From: an uncultured Candidatus Melainabacteria bacterium
GTDB lineage: Bacteria; Cyanobacteriota; Vampirovibrionia; Gastranaerophilales; Gastranaerophilaceae
Direction: 5' to 3'
Length of the DNA stretch: 64,000 bases
Assembly (NCBI GenBank): GCA_934699705.1
Contig: CAKUXD010000005.1
Coordinates: forward strand, 1-64,000
The notes under the pieces were generated by a model. The model searched no databases. It was not told where the DNA came from and saw only the letters and a list, made by a program, of their open reading frames with translations. Both the position numbers and the translations under genes were made by a program. This document shows positions 28,241-36,705 of the stretch, one piece after another (the stretch's first letter is position 1; each line of letters opens with the position of its first letter).

Positions 28241-30670
28241 ATGTTTAACAAAACTACGACAAAACTAAATCTTTTTGATTATTTATTAATCTCCTTGATA
28301 TCAGTTTTTGCCGTAGTTTTTTTATATAGATGTTTGTACCCTATTTGCGGTTATGAAAATTTATCTCAGTTAATGGTTTCAGATTCAGTTTATAAAAATC
28401 ATAACAAAGATTTAGATATTGCAATCTTTTTTGTGTATGTTTTAATATTTTTCTGCATAATGCCAATATTTTATTGGATAAAAATTTTTCTGAACAGATT
28501 TTTCAAAAACAAAATAGAATTTAATATACCAACATGTCCGAAAATTCCTTTTAAAATCAATTACGACAAATATAAATTCCCAATTTTTATATTTGAAATT
28601 TTAACCTCATTTGGATATTTAATTTTTTATCCTTTCAACGGTATTTTATACAAAAAATTGCTATGTATAATAGTATTATTAATAGCATTTTCCATTTTTG
28701 ATGCGTATAAAAACCTCTTTATTAAAGAAAATAAAACATTTTCAATCTTTGCAATAGCACCTGTTTTTTTGATAATTTTTGGAACAAGATATGATGTTAA
28801 TTTTTATTTATCCACCGATCCTCATCATTATGGAGAAAGATATGTAACCTTTTATATGCATGAAGCCTTTAATCTGCAATACTACAAGGATATTATGCTT
28901 GTGCATGGTTGGATTGATTTAATTTCTTCCTTTTTAGGTAAATTTATTTTTAATTCAAGTTTAATATCAGCGGAAATTTTAGGTTGGATATTACTAAACA
29001 ATTTATTTTTCTTATTTTTATTCTTGTCTTTATTTTTTATTTTTAAAAATGTTTATTTTTTAAGTTTTTTATTGCTTGGTTTGATTTTGATAAATGACAC
29101 AAATCCAATTTTGCTAAAAACACCTTGTCTTTGGTCATTTTATTATGAATGGGATTATGATATTCTTTTTGTATTAACCTACTTTGTTTTTTTGAAAAAA
29201 GAGTTGTTGCAAAAGCCATTTAGTTGGTTGTTGTTGTATATTCCTGTTGCTTTTATATTTCCTTTGCTTTGGACAACAAAGGGCTCGTTTTGGTTAATTG
29301 CTTCATTACCACTTTGTGGATATGTTTTATATAAATTTGTAAAATCAAAGCAGTCAATTTTTAAATGGATTTCGATTGTCGTTTTGTTTTTAACATGCTT
29401 TTTAGTATTCAAGACTACAATTTTTAATTTTTTTGCAGAAGCGGGTGATTATGTAAATTCAAACCTAGTTTCGTTTGGGTTGAATTTCCCTTACAAAAAA
29501 TATTTGTTACATAATTTGAATTTTTGTATTTGCTTTTTTGCACTTTTTATAACTCCATATTTTATTGTGGAATTAATAAAAGAGTTAAAAAATAAAGACA
29601 GAAATCTTCAATATATATTTGTTTTAGTGTTTTGTATAATCTTTGTTTTTGCTGGTTTGCCGTATTATTTTGGCAGAATTGGTGATGCAATTGGAAGACT
29701 TTCAAGAATTTCAATTCTTTATTTAAGTGTTGTTGTCCCATATTTGGTAATGATTAAAAATTCAAAAATATATGAATATTTAAAACGTATAGCTGTAATT
29801 TTATTTATATTTATGGTTGCTTGTTCTTATTTAAAAATTTGGAAATTAACAACTCCGTTAAAATTTGAGAATGTAGATAAAAAATATGAAGATGTATATT
29901 TGAACAAAACAGTCAAAGATGTTGTAAATAAGTATTCAAAACGAAACGACGATTTTTATGTATTATTAAATAATAGTGTTTATTATGTATATACAAATAA
30001 AAAAATCCCAGTAAAATTCGTTAATTATTACAATATTGTTGATCAAAATCTTGATAAAAAAGTTTTAGAACAATTAAAACGTGCAGATGTGTCTTTAATT
30101 TTGTTAAAAAGTAGTGATAATGATATTGTCCATGATAAACTTTTGCCGTCTTTGAGAAATAACGCAACTTATAGGTGGATATTATTGAATAATAAATTTA
30201 CATACCTAGAAAAAAATAATTGCGTATTTTTAGTGAAAAATGATAAAAACTATAATTTTTCCAAAAAAGAGTTGGAAAACCTTGATAAAATTTTAGCAAG
30301 AGAGGATTTAGAGTTTTTACCTCAAGCGTGGGGTGATTCTTTAAAATCGTTGCCAGTAAAAGAAATTAGGCATAAATTTAAACTGGTTAAATCACAACAA
30401 GGCTATGTAATAGTGTTTGAAAGTCCAATAAAAGGCTCAGATGTAAATTTGGTATATCTAAGCATTGATAATAGAAATATACAAAAGAATTTTGAAGTGT
30501 TTTTGAAGAAAAGTTCTGCAAAGTTAAACTTTGCGTCAAAATCAGAAAACGCATTATTCCCGCTGGATAACTTTCCTTCTTGGTTATTGCAGGATAAAAT
30601 TGATAAAATTTATATAAAAATTGATTCAGATACAAAAATAAAAGAGGTTAAATTCTATAAAAGAAAATAA
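28241..30670 (+). CDS. Large polytopic membrane protein, possibly GT-C-type glycosyltransferase
   Basis: The 809-residue protein has about 12-13 hydrophobic segments in the first 540 residues and a charged soluble C-terminal part of about 270 residues. After the fifth helix comes DVNFYLSTDPHHYGERYV, an acidic/His loop in the place where GT-C (lipid-sugar-dependent) glycosyltransferases keep catalytic acids. That is only a topological resemblance; I do not recognise the family. The gene is very Phe/Leu/Ile/Lys-rich and more AT-rich than its neighbours. It starts 10 nt after ileS and ends at a strong terminator. Confidence 0.6.
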   Translation: MFNKTTTKLNLFDYLLISLISVFAVVFLYRCLYPICGYENLSQLMVSDSVYKNHNKDLDIAIFFVYVLIFFCIMPIFYWIKIFLNRFFKNKIEFNIPTCPKIPFKINYDKYKFPIFIFEILTSFGYLIFYPFNGILYKKLLCIIVLLIAFSIFDAYKNLFIKENKTFSIFAIAPVFLIIFGTRYDVNFYLSTDPHHYGERYVTFYMHEAFNLQYYKDIMLVHGWIDLISSFLGKFIFNSSLISAEILGWILLNNLFFLFLFLSLFFIFKNVYFLSFLLLGLILINDTNPILLKTPCLWSFYYEWDYDILFVLTYFVFLKKELLQKPFSWLLLYIPVAFIFPLLWTTKGSFWLIASLPLCGYVLYKFVKSKQSIFKWISIVVLFLTCFLVFKTTIFNFFAEAGDYVNSNLVSFGLNFPYKKYLLHNLNFCICFFALFITPYFIVELIKELKNKDRNLQYIFVLVFCIIFVFAGLPYYFGRIGDAIGRLSRISILYLSVVVPYLVMIKNSKIYEYLKRIAVILFIFMVACSYLKIWKLTTPLKFENVDKKYEDVYLNKTVKDVVNKYSKRNDDFYVLLNNSVYYVYTNKKIPVKFVNYYNIVDQNLDKKVLEQLKRADVSLILLKSSDNDIVHDKLLPSLRNNATYRWILLNNKFTYLEKNNCVFLVKNDKNYNFSKKELENLDKILAREDLEFLPQAWGDSLKSLPVKEIRHKFKLVKSQQGYVIVFESPIKGSDVNLVYLSIDNRNIQKNFEVFLKKSSAKLNFASKSENALFPLDNFPSWLLQDKIDKIYIKIDSDTKIKEVKFYKRK

Positions 30671-30673
30671 TTG

Positions 30674-30713
30674 AAATGGGGCGGTTGCAAAGCAACCGCC
30701 CCATTTGTTATTT
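30674..30713. terminator. Bidirectional intrinsic terminator
   Basis: Perfect 15-bp stem (30674-30688 with 30692-30706, loop AAA) rich in GC lies between the convergent genes at 28241-30670 and 30722-31426, followed by a T-rich stretch on the plus strand. Confidence 0.88.
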
Positions 30714-30721
30714 TTAACTTA

Positions 30722-31426
30722 TTACATATTAATCGGGTTAAATGGACTTAATGGATTATATGGATTTCTCCAATCGCTCCAATCGTCATTGTTGTTTTGC
30801 GAACTTGGTTCTGATGAAGAACTCGACGCAGATGTCTTACTTGGTATTGTATAATAAGGTCCTGCTTCTACTGTCGATTCACTAACCTTTTGTCCGCCTG
30901 CTTTAAAAATAGCATTATGTAAACCGTTGTGATTTTCAATTTTATATGTTGAATTTTTGCTTCTTTCAAGGTTTGTTCTATATTCTTTGTATTGTTGAGG
31001 CATTTTCATTTCTGGCTTTTCAAATTCCAAAACTGCTTTTAACATATTTTGTTGTTCAGCTTTAGGGTCTTTTGTCGTTTTTGAAAATTCGTGAACTTCG
31101 CTCATAGATTTGATTGTCAAGTTAGTTTGGGCGAAAGTTTTTACTGTACTAACATCAAGTTCGCCAGCTTTAAGATATTTTTTTATTTCTTTTTGGTCTT
31201 CTTTATCAAAACGTTGATGACCAAATTCGTTTTTTATTGCCTTAATTTCGTCCATTTCTTTGGCTACTGAAGATTTAAAAATATCAGGAAACCAATTAAA
31301 TTCTTGTTTTTGTAATTGAGGAGTTTGTTTTGTTATTTGGCTGTTAATTGGGCGTAGCGCTTGATTTGAAAATTTATGGCTAATAGTTTGCGTTGTAATT
31401 CTTGGAGTAATTGCTTGAATTGGCAT
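30722..31426 (-). CDS. Hypothetical protein with serine-rich tail
   Basis: The 234-residue protein has no signal peptide or membrane segment. It starts MPIQAITPRITTQTISHKF, similar in style to other proteins here with short, uncharged 'xxxAIxxx' N-termini, has a helical charged middle (FKSSVAKEMDEIKAIKNEF...), and ends in a Ser/Asn/Pro-rich low-complexity tail (SASSSSSEPSSQNNNDDW). Function unknown. The AAAGGAA ribosome-binding site supports the start. It is isolated by terminators or gaps on both sides. Confidence 0.6.
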   Translation of the reverse strand: MPIQAITPRITTQTISHKFSNQALRPINSQITKQTPQLQKQEFNWFPDIFKSSVAKEMDEIKAIKNEFGHQRFDKEDQKEIKKYLKAGELDVSTVKTFAQTNLTIKSMSEVHEFSKTTKDPKAEQQNMLKAVLEFEKPEMKMPQQYKEYRTNLERSKNSTYKIENHNGLHNAIFKAGGQKVSESTVEAGPYYTIPSKTSASSSSSEPSSQNNNDDWSDWRNPYNPLSPFNPINM

Positions 31427-31520
31427 AAAAATTCCTTTCTTTAAATTTATTAAATAGCAAAAATAAAAAATTTGCTATTTTGCGAAAATTTATCTTTACA
31501 TTTATTATTGAAATTTGCGC

Positions 31521-31551
31521 AAAAAAAAGAGGGCGCCTGTAAAACCCTCTT
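31521..31551 (-). terminator. Probable terminator of the flagellar gene cluster
   Basis: On the minus strand AAGAGGG / CCCTCTT (7-bp stem, 11-nt loop) is followed by eight T residues. It lies about 170 bp after the hook gene stop. Confidence 0.65.
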
Positions 31552-31579
31552 GTACTTGAATTTACTCTAAAATCGTTCT

Positions 31580-31717
31580 CTATCTATATTTAAACTTAAA
31601 AAGAAATTTTGCAACGGCAAACAAGACAATATATATTGTCTGTCTGCCGTATTTTTCTGCAACTAACTCTACGCCTGTGGTATTTAACCAGTAAATAACT
31701 GGTTCTTAACCATTAAA
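31580..31717 (-). other. Spacer with palindromes and a start-less 41-codon open frame
   Basis: Between the hook gene and its terminator lie two dyads: AACCAG/CTGGTT (31686-31704) and a perfect 18-bp palindrome at 31624-31641, flanked by ACGGCA/TGCCGT arms (31614-31650). On the minus strand an open frame from 31705 to 31580 reads '...NTTGVELVAEKYGRQTIYIV...' but has no ATG, GTG or TTG at its beginning. It may be a decayed small gene. Confidence 0.35.
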
Positions 31718-32554
31718 CTATGAAGCAACAAGTCTGATAGCTTCTTGTAGTAATTCTTTTTGTGAAGAAATCAATTTATTTGCAAGCTCCATTTGAACTT
31801 TTGCTTGTTGGTAATTTGCGATATTATCTTTAAAACCAACGTTAGAAAGTTCTAACAAGCCTGAACGAATTTCACCACGTCCTAAAACTGGTCTGCCAGA
31901 TTCTTCTGTTTCAATAAATTGACCGTCTTTAATTTCATACAAGCCATTTTTATTATGGAAACTCATTGTAGAAATTTTATATAATGGAACTTTCTTTTTG
32001 CCACCATCGGCTTTACCGTAGATAGTACCGTCATTTTTAATTTCGTAATCGTCGTATTTTCCTAAATATTTACCGTTGTTTGGGTCAATCCACAATTTAA
32101 TTCCTGTTGTTGGAACATCTAAAGCGCCACCTTTTGTGATTGTTTCTTCATAAAGGTCAGCACTTAAAGATTTAGTGCCAGCCATAATTTCGCCCTTGTC
32201 GTTTAGGATATAACCTTGTACTGTGTAACCGTCTTTGTTTTTGTAAACCCCTTCTGAGTCAAAATCAAATTCACCGTGTCTAGTGTAAATAATTTTGCCT
32301 TCGTTTGTACGTGTTACAAAGAAACCTTCACCTTCCAAGAAAAGGTTTGCGTTTGCTGTCCCTGGGGTAGATTTACCTTGTCCAAAGTTTTTATCACAAG
32401 TATCAAGAACGGCACCGCCTAAGAAAGTTTTAAAGTTAACTTTATTTTCTTTAAACCCTGGAGTATACATGTTTGTCATGTTTGTAGTTAGGGCGTTCAT
32501 CCATTCTGTTGTACATTTTTGCGTATTAAGCGCCGTTACAAATGAATCATTCAT
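31718..32554 (-). CDS. Flagellar hook/basal-body protein (FlgE/F/G family)
   Basis: This is an extracellular axial protein of the flagellum, exported by the flagellar type III system. The 278 residues start MNDSFVTALNTQKCTTEWMNALTTNMTNMYTPGFKE, an altered form of the N-terminal rod/hook motif. The middle has FLEGEGFFVTRTNEGKIIYTRHGEFDFDSEGVYKNKDGYTVQGY, the hallmark of the family, and the C-terminus ends in SNVGFKDNIANYQQAKVQMELANKLI. Length suits a rod or short hook protein rather than full FlgE. The start at 32554 follows AAGGAGAA; it overlaps the fliK stop by 8 nt. Confidence 0.85.
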   Translation of the reverse strand: MNDSFVTALNTQKCTTEWMNALTTNMTNMYTPGFKENKVNFKTFLGGAVLDTCDKNFGQGKSTPGTANANLFLEGEGFFVTRTNEGKIIYTRHGEFDFDSEGVYKNKDGYTVQGYILNDKGEIMAGTKSLSADLYEETITKGGALDVPTTGIKLWIDPNNGKYLGKYDDYEIKNDGTIYGKADGGKKKVPLYKISTMSFHNKNGLYEIKDGQFIETEESGRPVLGRGEIRSGLLELSNVGFKDNIANYQQAKVQMELANKLISSQKELLQEAIRLVAS

Positions 32555-34199
32555 AGCCGTTCTCCTTTTTGTTATCTCTGTTATTATTACGTTTTTCTTC
32601 TTCTTGTTCTTTCTTGTGTTGACGGTAAGATAAGTTTTCATAAGACAAACCTTCGTCGTCAAATTGTTGTTTTAAAAGTGGTATATTTGCTTTTAAATAT
32701 TGCTCAACCGCCTTATCTCCAGGAAGAAATTCTGCAGAAATTTTACCATCTTTATTTACCTTTAAAATTACTGATAAATCCTTGTCAAAATCAACGCGGA
32801 AAGCCTTGTTGTTTTCTCTTGATTCTTTTAATGCGTTCAATAAAGTTTTTGAAACTTCTGCGGAGTGTGTTTCTTCAATATCTTTAAGTGTCATGTTGTT
32901 TGATGAATTAACTGTTTTTGAATCAGTTGTTTGTTGATTGTTTTCAATCAAATTATTGAAGAAGTTTGCGTCTGCTTCGGTCATTTTTATTGATTTTTGA
33001 GCTTTCTTTTCAGCTGAAGCACTTGCACTTGCAGATTTTGCTTTTGTTGTTTTTGAAGTTGTTTCAGTTGATAAGTTTGCGTCAATAAATTTAACGATAT
33101 CGTTAGTTCTGTTGTTTGTGATTGAGTTGCTAACCTCTAAAACTGGCTTGATTGGTTCGATTACAATAACTTCCATATCCTTCATTTCTTTTGCTTTTGG
33201 ATTTATTGCTTGAACTGAATCAGTGTCAACTACGTCAATAACAGCTTTGTCAGATTTAGATACTGGAAGAAGTCCTTCTTTAGTATCTTTTAATGAAGTA
33301 ATATTGCTATTGCCTTTTATTGGTGCAGGTTTTTCAAGGTTTAATTCTTTTTCAATAGGTTTTTCTAAACCTTTTGCTGGTTCAAATTTGTCTGCAATTT
33401 TAGTAACATTTTCAAAAACTTCATTTTTTGTATCAATTTCCACGTTATTTTTGATATTTTTATCAATTTCAACCAAATTTGATACTTTTTTGTCAATTTC
33501 TACTGGTTTTTTATCATTATCATAAACTGTTGAAGTTTTTGAGTTTTGAATATTTTCTTCAATAATTTCTGCGGGCTTTTGGGTGTTATCGTAAACTGTT
33601 GAAGTTTTTATGTTTTGAATAGTGTCTTCAACAATTTCTACTGGTTTATTAGAAATCTCAGTTTTGGCATTTTTTTCAAATTGAGAAAGATTTTCTTCTC
33701 TATTTTCTAAGTTTTGTTCGCGATTTTGGTTAAAATCTGGTTGCTTATAGTCAACTAAAGCTCTGTCTTTGTTTTCCACTTCAATTTCTTTATCTGATTT
33801 TTGGCTAACAGATGCTTGCGCAGTTTTTAACTCATTTTTGCTTTCTTTAACTTTCGATGTCTTTTCGTTCATTAAAACACATTCGTTAACTAACTCTTTT
33901 TCAGCTTTTTTAAGTTGATGTGTGTTTTTTGCGTTATTATTTAAAGTTTTTGTAAACGAATTTTCTTGAGTTGAAACAAATTCAAAATCTCTTAATTCGG
34001 ATTTGTTTTGAGCAGGAGTTTCTTTTGTGTTTGCAGTTGCAGTTTTTTGAGCAACTTCTGTACTTTTGTTATCTAATTCTGGCAAAGAAATCATTTCATC
34101 AATAAACGATTTGCCGTCAGCAGTTTTTGTCGGAGTTTGTACTGTTGTTGATGAAGTTGTTTGTTGGGTATTTTGTAATTTTGTTGCTTTAATATCCAT
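32547..34199 (-). CDS. fliK: Flagellar hook-length control protein FliK-like
   Basis: FliK measures hook length and switches export specificity. The 550-residue protein has a long, repetitive, Lys/Glu/Asn-rich disordered part (about 1-440, with near-repeats such as 'NIQNSKTSTVYDN') and a conserved C-terminal domain of about 90 residues (LLNALKESRENNKAFRVDFDKDLSVILKVNKDGKISAEF...) matching the Flg_hook domain. The asymmetric layout, the position between fliJ and a hook gene, and the overlaps on both sides (11 nt and 8 nt) support the call. Confidence 0.85.
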   Translation of the reverse strand: MDIKATKLQNTQQTTSSTTVQTPTKTADGKSFIDEMISLPELDNKSTEVAQKTATANTKETPAQNKSELRDFEFVSTQENSFTKTLNNNAKNTHQLKKAEKELVNECVLMNEKTSKVKESKNELKTAQASVSQKSDKEIEVENKDRALVDYKQPDFNQNREQNLENREENLSQFEKNAKTEISNKPVEIVEDTIQNIKTSTVYDNTQKPAEIIEENIQNSKTSTVYDNDKKPVEIDKKVSNLVEIDKNIKNNVEIDTKNEVFENVTKIADKFEPAKGLEKPIEKELNLEKPAPIKGNSNITSLKDTKEGLLPVSKSDKAVIDVVDTDSVQAINPKAKEMKDMEVIVIEPIKPVLEVSNSITNNRTNDIVKFIDANLSTETTSKTTKAKSASASASAEKKAQKSIKMTEADANFFNNLIENNQQTTDSKTVNSSNNMTLKDIEETHSAEVSKTLLNALKESRENNKAFRVDFDKDLSVILKVNKDGKISAEFLPGDKAVEQYLKANIPLLKQQFDDEGLSYENLSYRQHKKEQEEEKRNNNRDNKKENGYE

Positions 34200-34686
34200 T
34201 TTCTTCGTCCTCTAATTCTTTTTGCATTTGTTCAAGAAGTTCCTGTTCTTCTCGTGTTTCTCGTGTTTGTTGGAAGTATCTTTGAACGCCAAGTTCGGAC
34301 ATGCTCTTTTGTTCGATAGCTTTTTGTTCAGCAACGTATGCTTCCTTACTTTTTTCTTTGTGCTTTTCAAGCACCTTTACTGCTTGCTCTAGTTCAATAA
34401 GTTTAACTGTTTCCTGTTGAACAATTTGTTCTTTTTCTTGTCGAACTATTTCAAGCTGTTCGCCTTTTTCCCAAAGATGATGAAGGTAGTTATCGTACGC
34501 TTCCATCATTGTGAAATCCGCGTGTCTTTGATTTTGTTTTGTTATCGCAATTTCCTCGTTATTTTTTTGAATATCCGCCTCAGCCATAAACAGGGCTTGC
34601 TGAGCTTTCTGAAGAACCATTAATTGTTCTTCTTTCTTACGTATTCTAAAATCAAGTACTTTTTGCAGTCTATAAACGAAAGGCAT
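34189..34686 (-). CDS. fliJ: Flagellar export chaperone FliJ
   Basis: FliJ is the small coiled-coil stalk of the flagellar export ATPase. The 165-residue protein is almost entirely helical and charged, starting PFVYRLQKVLDFRIRKKEEQ, the typical FliJ N-terminus, with long heptad-like stretches. It is the first gene of the fliJ-fliK-hook cluster and overlaps fliK by 11 nt. The FliI ATPase gene is not in this window. Confidence 0.88.
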   Translation of the reverse strand: MPFVYRLQKVLDFRIRKKEEQLMVLQKAQQALFMAEADIQKNNEEIAITKQNQRHADFTMMEAYDNYLHHLWEKGEQLEIVRQEKEQIVQQETVKLIELEQAVKVLEKHKEKSKEAYVAEQKAIEQKSMSELGVQRYFQQTRETREEQELLEQMQKELEDEENGY

Positions 34687-34787
34687 ATTACACTCTCACG
34701 TTAACATTATGGAGTATAACGCTTTAAGTTTATACATCTATTTGTATGATTTATTTAATGTTTTATTTTAAGAAGTCAATATTTTTT

Positions 34788-34878
34788 GTGAGTTGTCGAT
34801 TGTGAATGGTGAATGGTGAGTTGTGAATAGTGAGTTGTGAATAGTGAGTTGTGAGTTGTGAGTAGTGAGTTGTGAACT
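34788..34878. repeat. Heptanucleotide tandem repeat (GTGAGTT/GTGAATA type)
   Basis: Thirteen consecutive 7-bp units, mostly GTGAGTT, GTGAATA and GTGAATG with one diverged unit, lie in the spacer between fliJ and prmC. No T-run, hairpin or open frame accompanies them. Similar heptamer arrays (STRR elements) are known from filamentous cyanobacteria. Confidence 0.92.
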
Positions 34879-34934
34879 GACAAGACTTTGTATAGATAAT
34901 GAGTATTATCGGCGAGGTTGTTTATCAATAATTA

Positions 34935-35768
34935 TTAAATTTGCCCAATGATAACTCTATCAATGCCCGCAAGGTCTTTTTCTACGTCTATATTTTTAAA
35001 CCCATTTTTAATCAAAATATTTTTTACATCTTCGCTTTGACCCATGCCAATCTCAAATGCAAGATGTCCCTGTTCGTTCAAATATTTTGGCGCGTCTTTT
35101 GAAATTTTTTCGTAAAATTCTAGCCCTTTTTCATCATTAGTGTAAAGTGCTAAATCAGGGTCAAAAGTAACTTCTTTTTGAATATTTATTTTTTCGCTTC
35201 TCGGTATGTATGGCGGATTTGAAACAATTATATCAAATTTTTCATCTTCTCTTACATTTGAAAAAATATCAGATTTTCTAAAAATTGCTTTGTTATGTAA
35301 ATTCATTGCAGAGGCGTTGTTTAAAGCAATTTGTAAGGCGTCTGATGAGATATCCAGGCCGATTACCTGTGCTATTGTATATTTTGCAATCTCACATGCA
35401 ATACAACCTGTTCCTGTGCCTATATCTAGCGCTTTTTTGTAGTTGTTTTTGTTTATAATATCAATAATTTTTCTTACTAAAATTTCTGTTTCATCTCTTG
35501 GAATAAGTGTGTTTTTGTTAACTTCAAACTTGTCGCCCATAAAATAACCATAACCAATTATATGTTGAATTGGAGTGCGAGTTTTTGCTCTAAATTCTGC
35601 TTTTTGGCGAACAATATTTAATTTGTTTGAGTCAAGTTTTTTGCCCATAACAATATCAACTGCCGTTAAGTTGCAAAATTTTTCAATCAATAATTTAACT
35701 TCTGCGTTTGCTTCGTTCTCCTCAATACCGCTAGAGGTCAATATATTCACTATTTCTCGAATACTCAT
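34935..35768 (-). CDS. prmC: Release factor glutamine methyltransferase PrmC
   Basis: Methylates the GGQ glutamine of peptide-chain release factors RF1/RF2. The 277 residues have the N-terminal helical domain, AdoMet motif I ALDIGTGTGCIACEIAKY (about 118-135) and the catalytic NPPYIPRSE motif. Length is standard. Its first 38 nt overlap the end of the gene upstream. prfA, which often neighbours it, is not here. Confidence 0.95.
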   Translation of the reverse strand: MSIREIVNILTSSGIEENEANAEVKLLIEKFCNLTAVDIVMGKKLDSNKLNIVRQKAEFRAKTRTPIQHIIGYGYFMGDKFEVNKNTLIPRDETEILVRKIIDIINKNNYKKALDIGTGTGCIACEIAKYTIAQVIGLDISSDALQIALNNASAMNLHNKAIFRKSDIFSNVREDEKFDIIVSNPPYIPRSEKINIQKEVTFDPDLALYTNDEKGLEFYEKISKDAPKYLNEQGHLAFEIGMGQSEDVKNILIKNGFKNIDVEKDLAGIDRVIIGQI

Positions 35769-36240
35769 CTAAAATCTCACTTATCATGTTTTTTAAATCG
35801 AATTTTGATAAATTTGTTGTATCTTTTTGTTCCACGCCATGTTTTTTGCAAAGTTGCTCGTAGTAGTAAAGTTGCTTTTTTGTTGGAGCTTCTTGTTGCA
35901 TTTTTATTTCTTGCAAAAATTTTCGTTTTTGTTTTTCGAATTGTTTTTGAGCCTCAATAAAAGGTCTTTGCGACTCTTTATAATCATAATACTTGCGACA
36001 CTCGTTTATGTAAAGAGAAACTTCTTCTTGAAATTTTTCTTCAAACAAAAAATCACGTAAAAATTCAAAATGAGGGCTATTTATTGTGAAATAATAATCT
36101 TCATCGTCAATAAATTTTTCTAAAATTTCAGACACGCAAAAATCGGGACTTTTTTTTACCAAAGCCCGTAAGAAGTTGCATAAAGCTGATTTTTGTGGTT
36201 TAGAAAACTCCAAAAATATTTTACTTTTTACGTATGACAT
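35731..36240 (-). CDS. Hypothetical protein with helical TKKQ-type C-terminal motif
   Basis: The 169-residue cytosolic protein has an N-terminal helical part, a strongly charged coiled-coil-like segment (about 90-118, 'EAQKQFEKQKRKFLQEIKMQ') and the C-terminal motif PTKKQLYYYEQLCKKHGVEQ...LSKFDLKNMISEIL. That last motif resembles a short helical module seen at the end of various phage and plasmid proteins (pattern 'T.KQ...I..L...G......L....AS.LI'); its role is unknown. It overlaps prmC by 38 nt and is coupled to the small gene upstream. Confidence 0.6.
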   Translation of the reverse strand: MSYVKSKIFLEFSKPQKSALCNFLRALVKKSPDFCVSEILEKFIDDEDYYFTINSPHFEFLRDFLFEEKFQEEVSLYINECRKYYDYKESQRPFIEAQKQFEKQKRKFLQEIKMQQEAPTKKQLYYYEQLCKKHGVEQKDTTNLSKFDLKNMISEILDEYSRNSEYIDL

Positions 36241-36249
36241 AAAATAATA

Positions 36250-36432
36250 TTAACGCAAAAGATCTTTAACTGAAAGTTTTTCACCAATTTTTGCGTGGTG
36301 GAATGCCAACATCTTTTTATAAATAGGATTTGATACGTTAGTAACTGGTGGAGTAGCAACTTTTTCTTCTACTTTTTCAGTAGTTTCTGTTCTATCTAAA
36401 ACCTGTAATCTAATTACTTTATTATCTGACAT
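36250..36432 (-). CDS. Small protein of unknown function (60 residues)
   Basis: Begins MSDNKVIRLQVLDRTETTEK, then Pro/Val/Thr-rich, then KKMLAFHHAKIGEKLSVKDLLR. It has no membrane segment. The ATG at 36432 has AGAGGA 8-9 nt upstream, better than the TTG two codons earlier. It lies 9 nt before the next gene in the same direction, so it is probably the first gene of the prmC transcript. No family recognised. Confidence 0.6.
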   Translation of the reverse strand: MSDNKVIRLQVLDRTETTEKVEEKVATPPVTNVSNPIYKKMLAFHHAKIGEKLSVKDLLR

Positions 36433-36438
36433 AATCAA

Positions 36439-36705
36439 AATCCTCTTTTAAATCTCTCGTACTTATATAAAGTTTGAGATTTGAAAAAAATTGCTTTTTC
36501 TTATAAAATCATCTTAACAAATGTTTACAAAAATGTAAATCGGGTATAAAATGGATTTTGAAAAAATGGTTTGAAATCATGGATTCATCATGGTTTTAGC
36601 GATTTGTAAATTTTTGTAAAAATTTTTAAAACATGGCTGAAATCATGGCAAAATCTGGATAAAAAACCACTTTATATATTTGTATTAGTATAAAAAGGTC
36701 GAACT
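36439..36705. promoter_or_regulatory. Divergent intergenic region with repeated CATGG-containing motif
   Basis: This 267-bp AT-rich spacer separates the small gene from the 748-residue protein gene. The 11-bp motif TGAAATCATGG occurs twice (36572-36582 and 36638-36648), and CATGG occurs four times in total within about 80 bp. These could be binding sites for a regulator. A TAGTATAAAA run near 36685 could contain a -10 box, but no good -35 is visible. Confidence 0.4.

Noticed and set aside
31660..31735. tRNA-like cloverleaf after the hook gene (minus strand)
   Set aside because: An anticodon-like ACCAG/CTGGT arm is present, but acceptor and T-arm do not pair and no TTCGA loop exists; the first part is the end of the hook gene.
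34788..34878. CRISPR array
   Set aside because: Units are 7 bp with no spacers and no cas genes are in the window.
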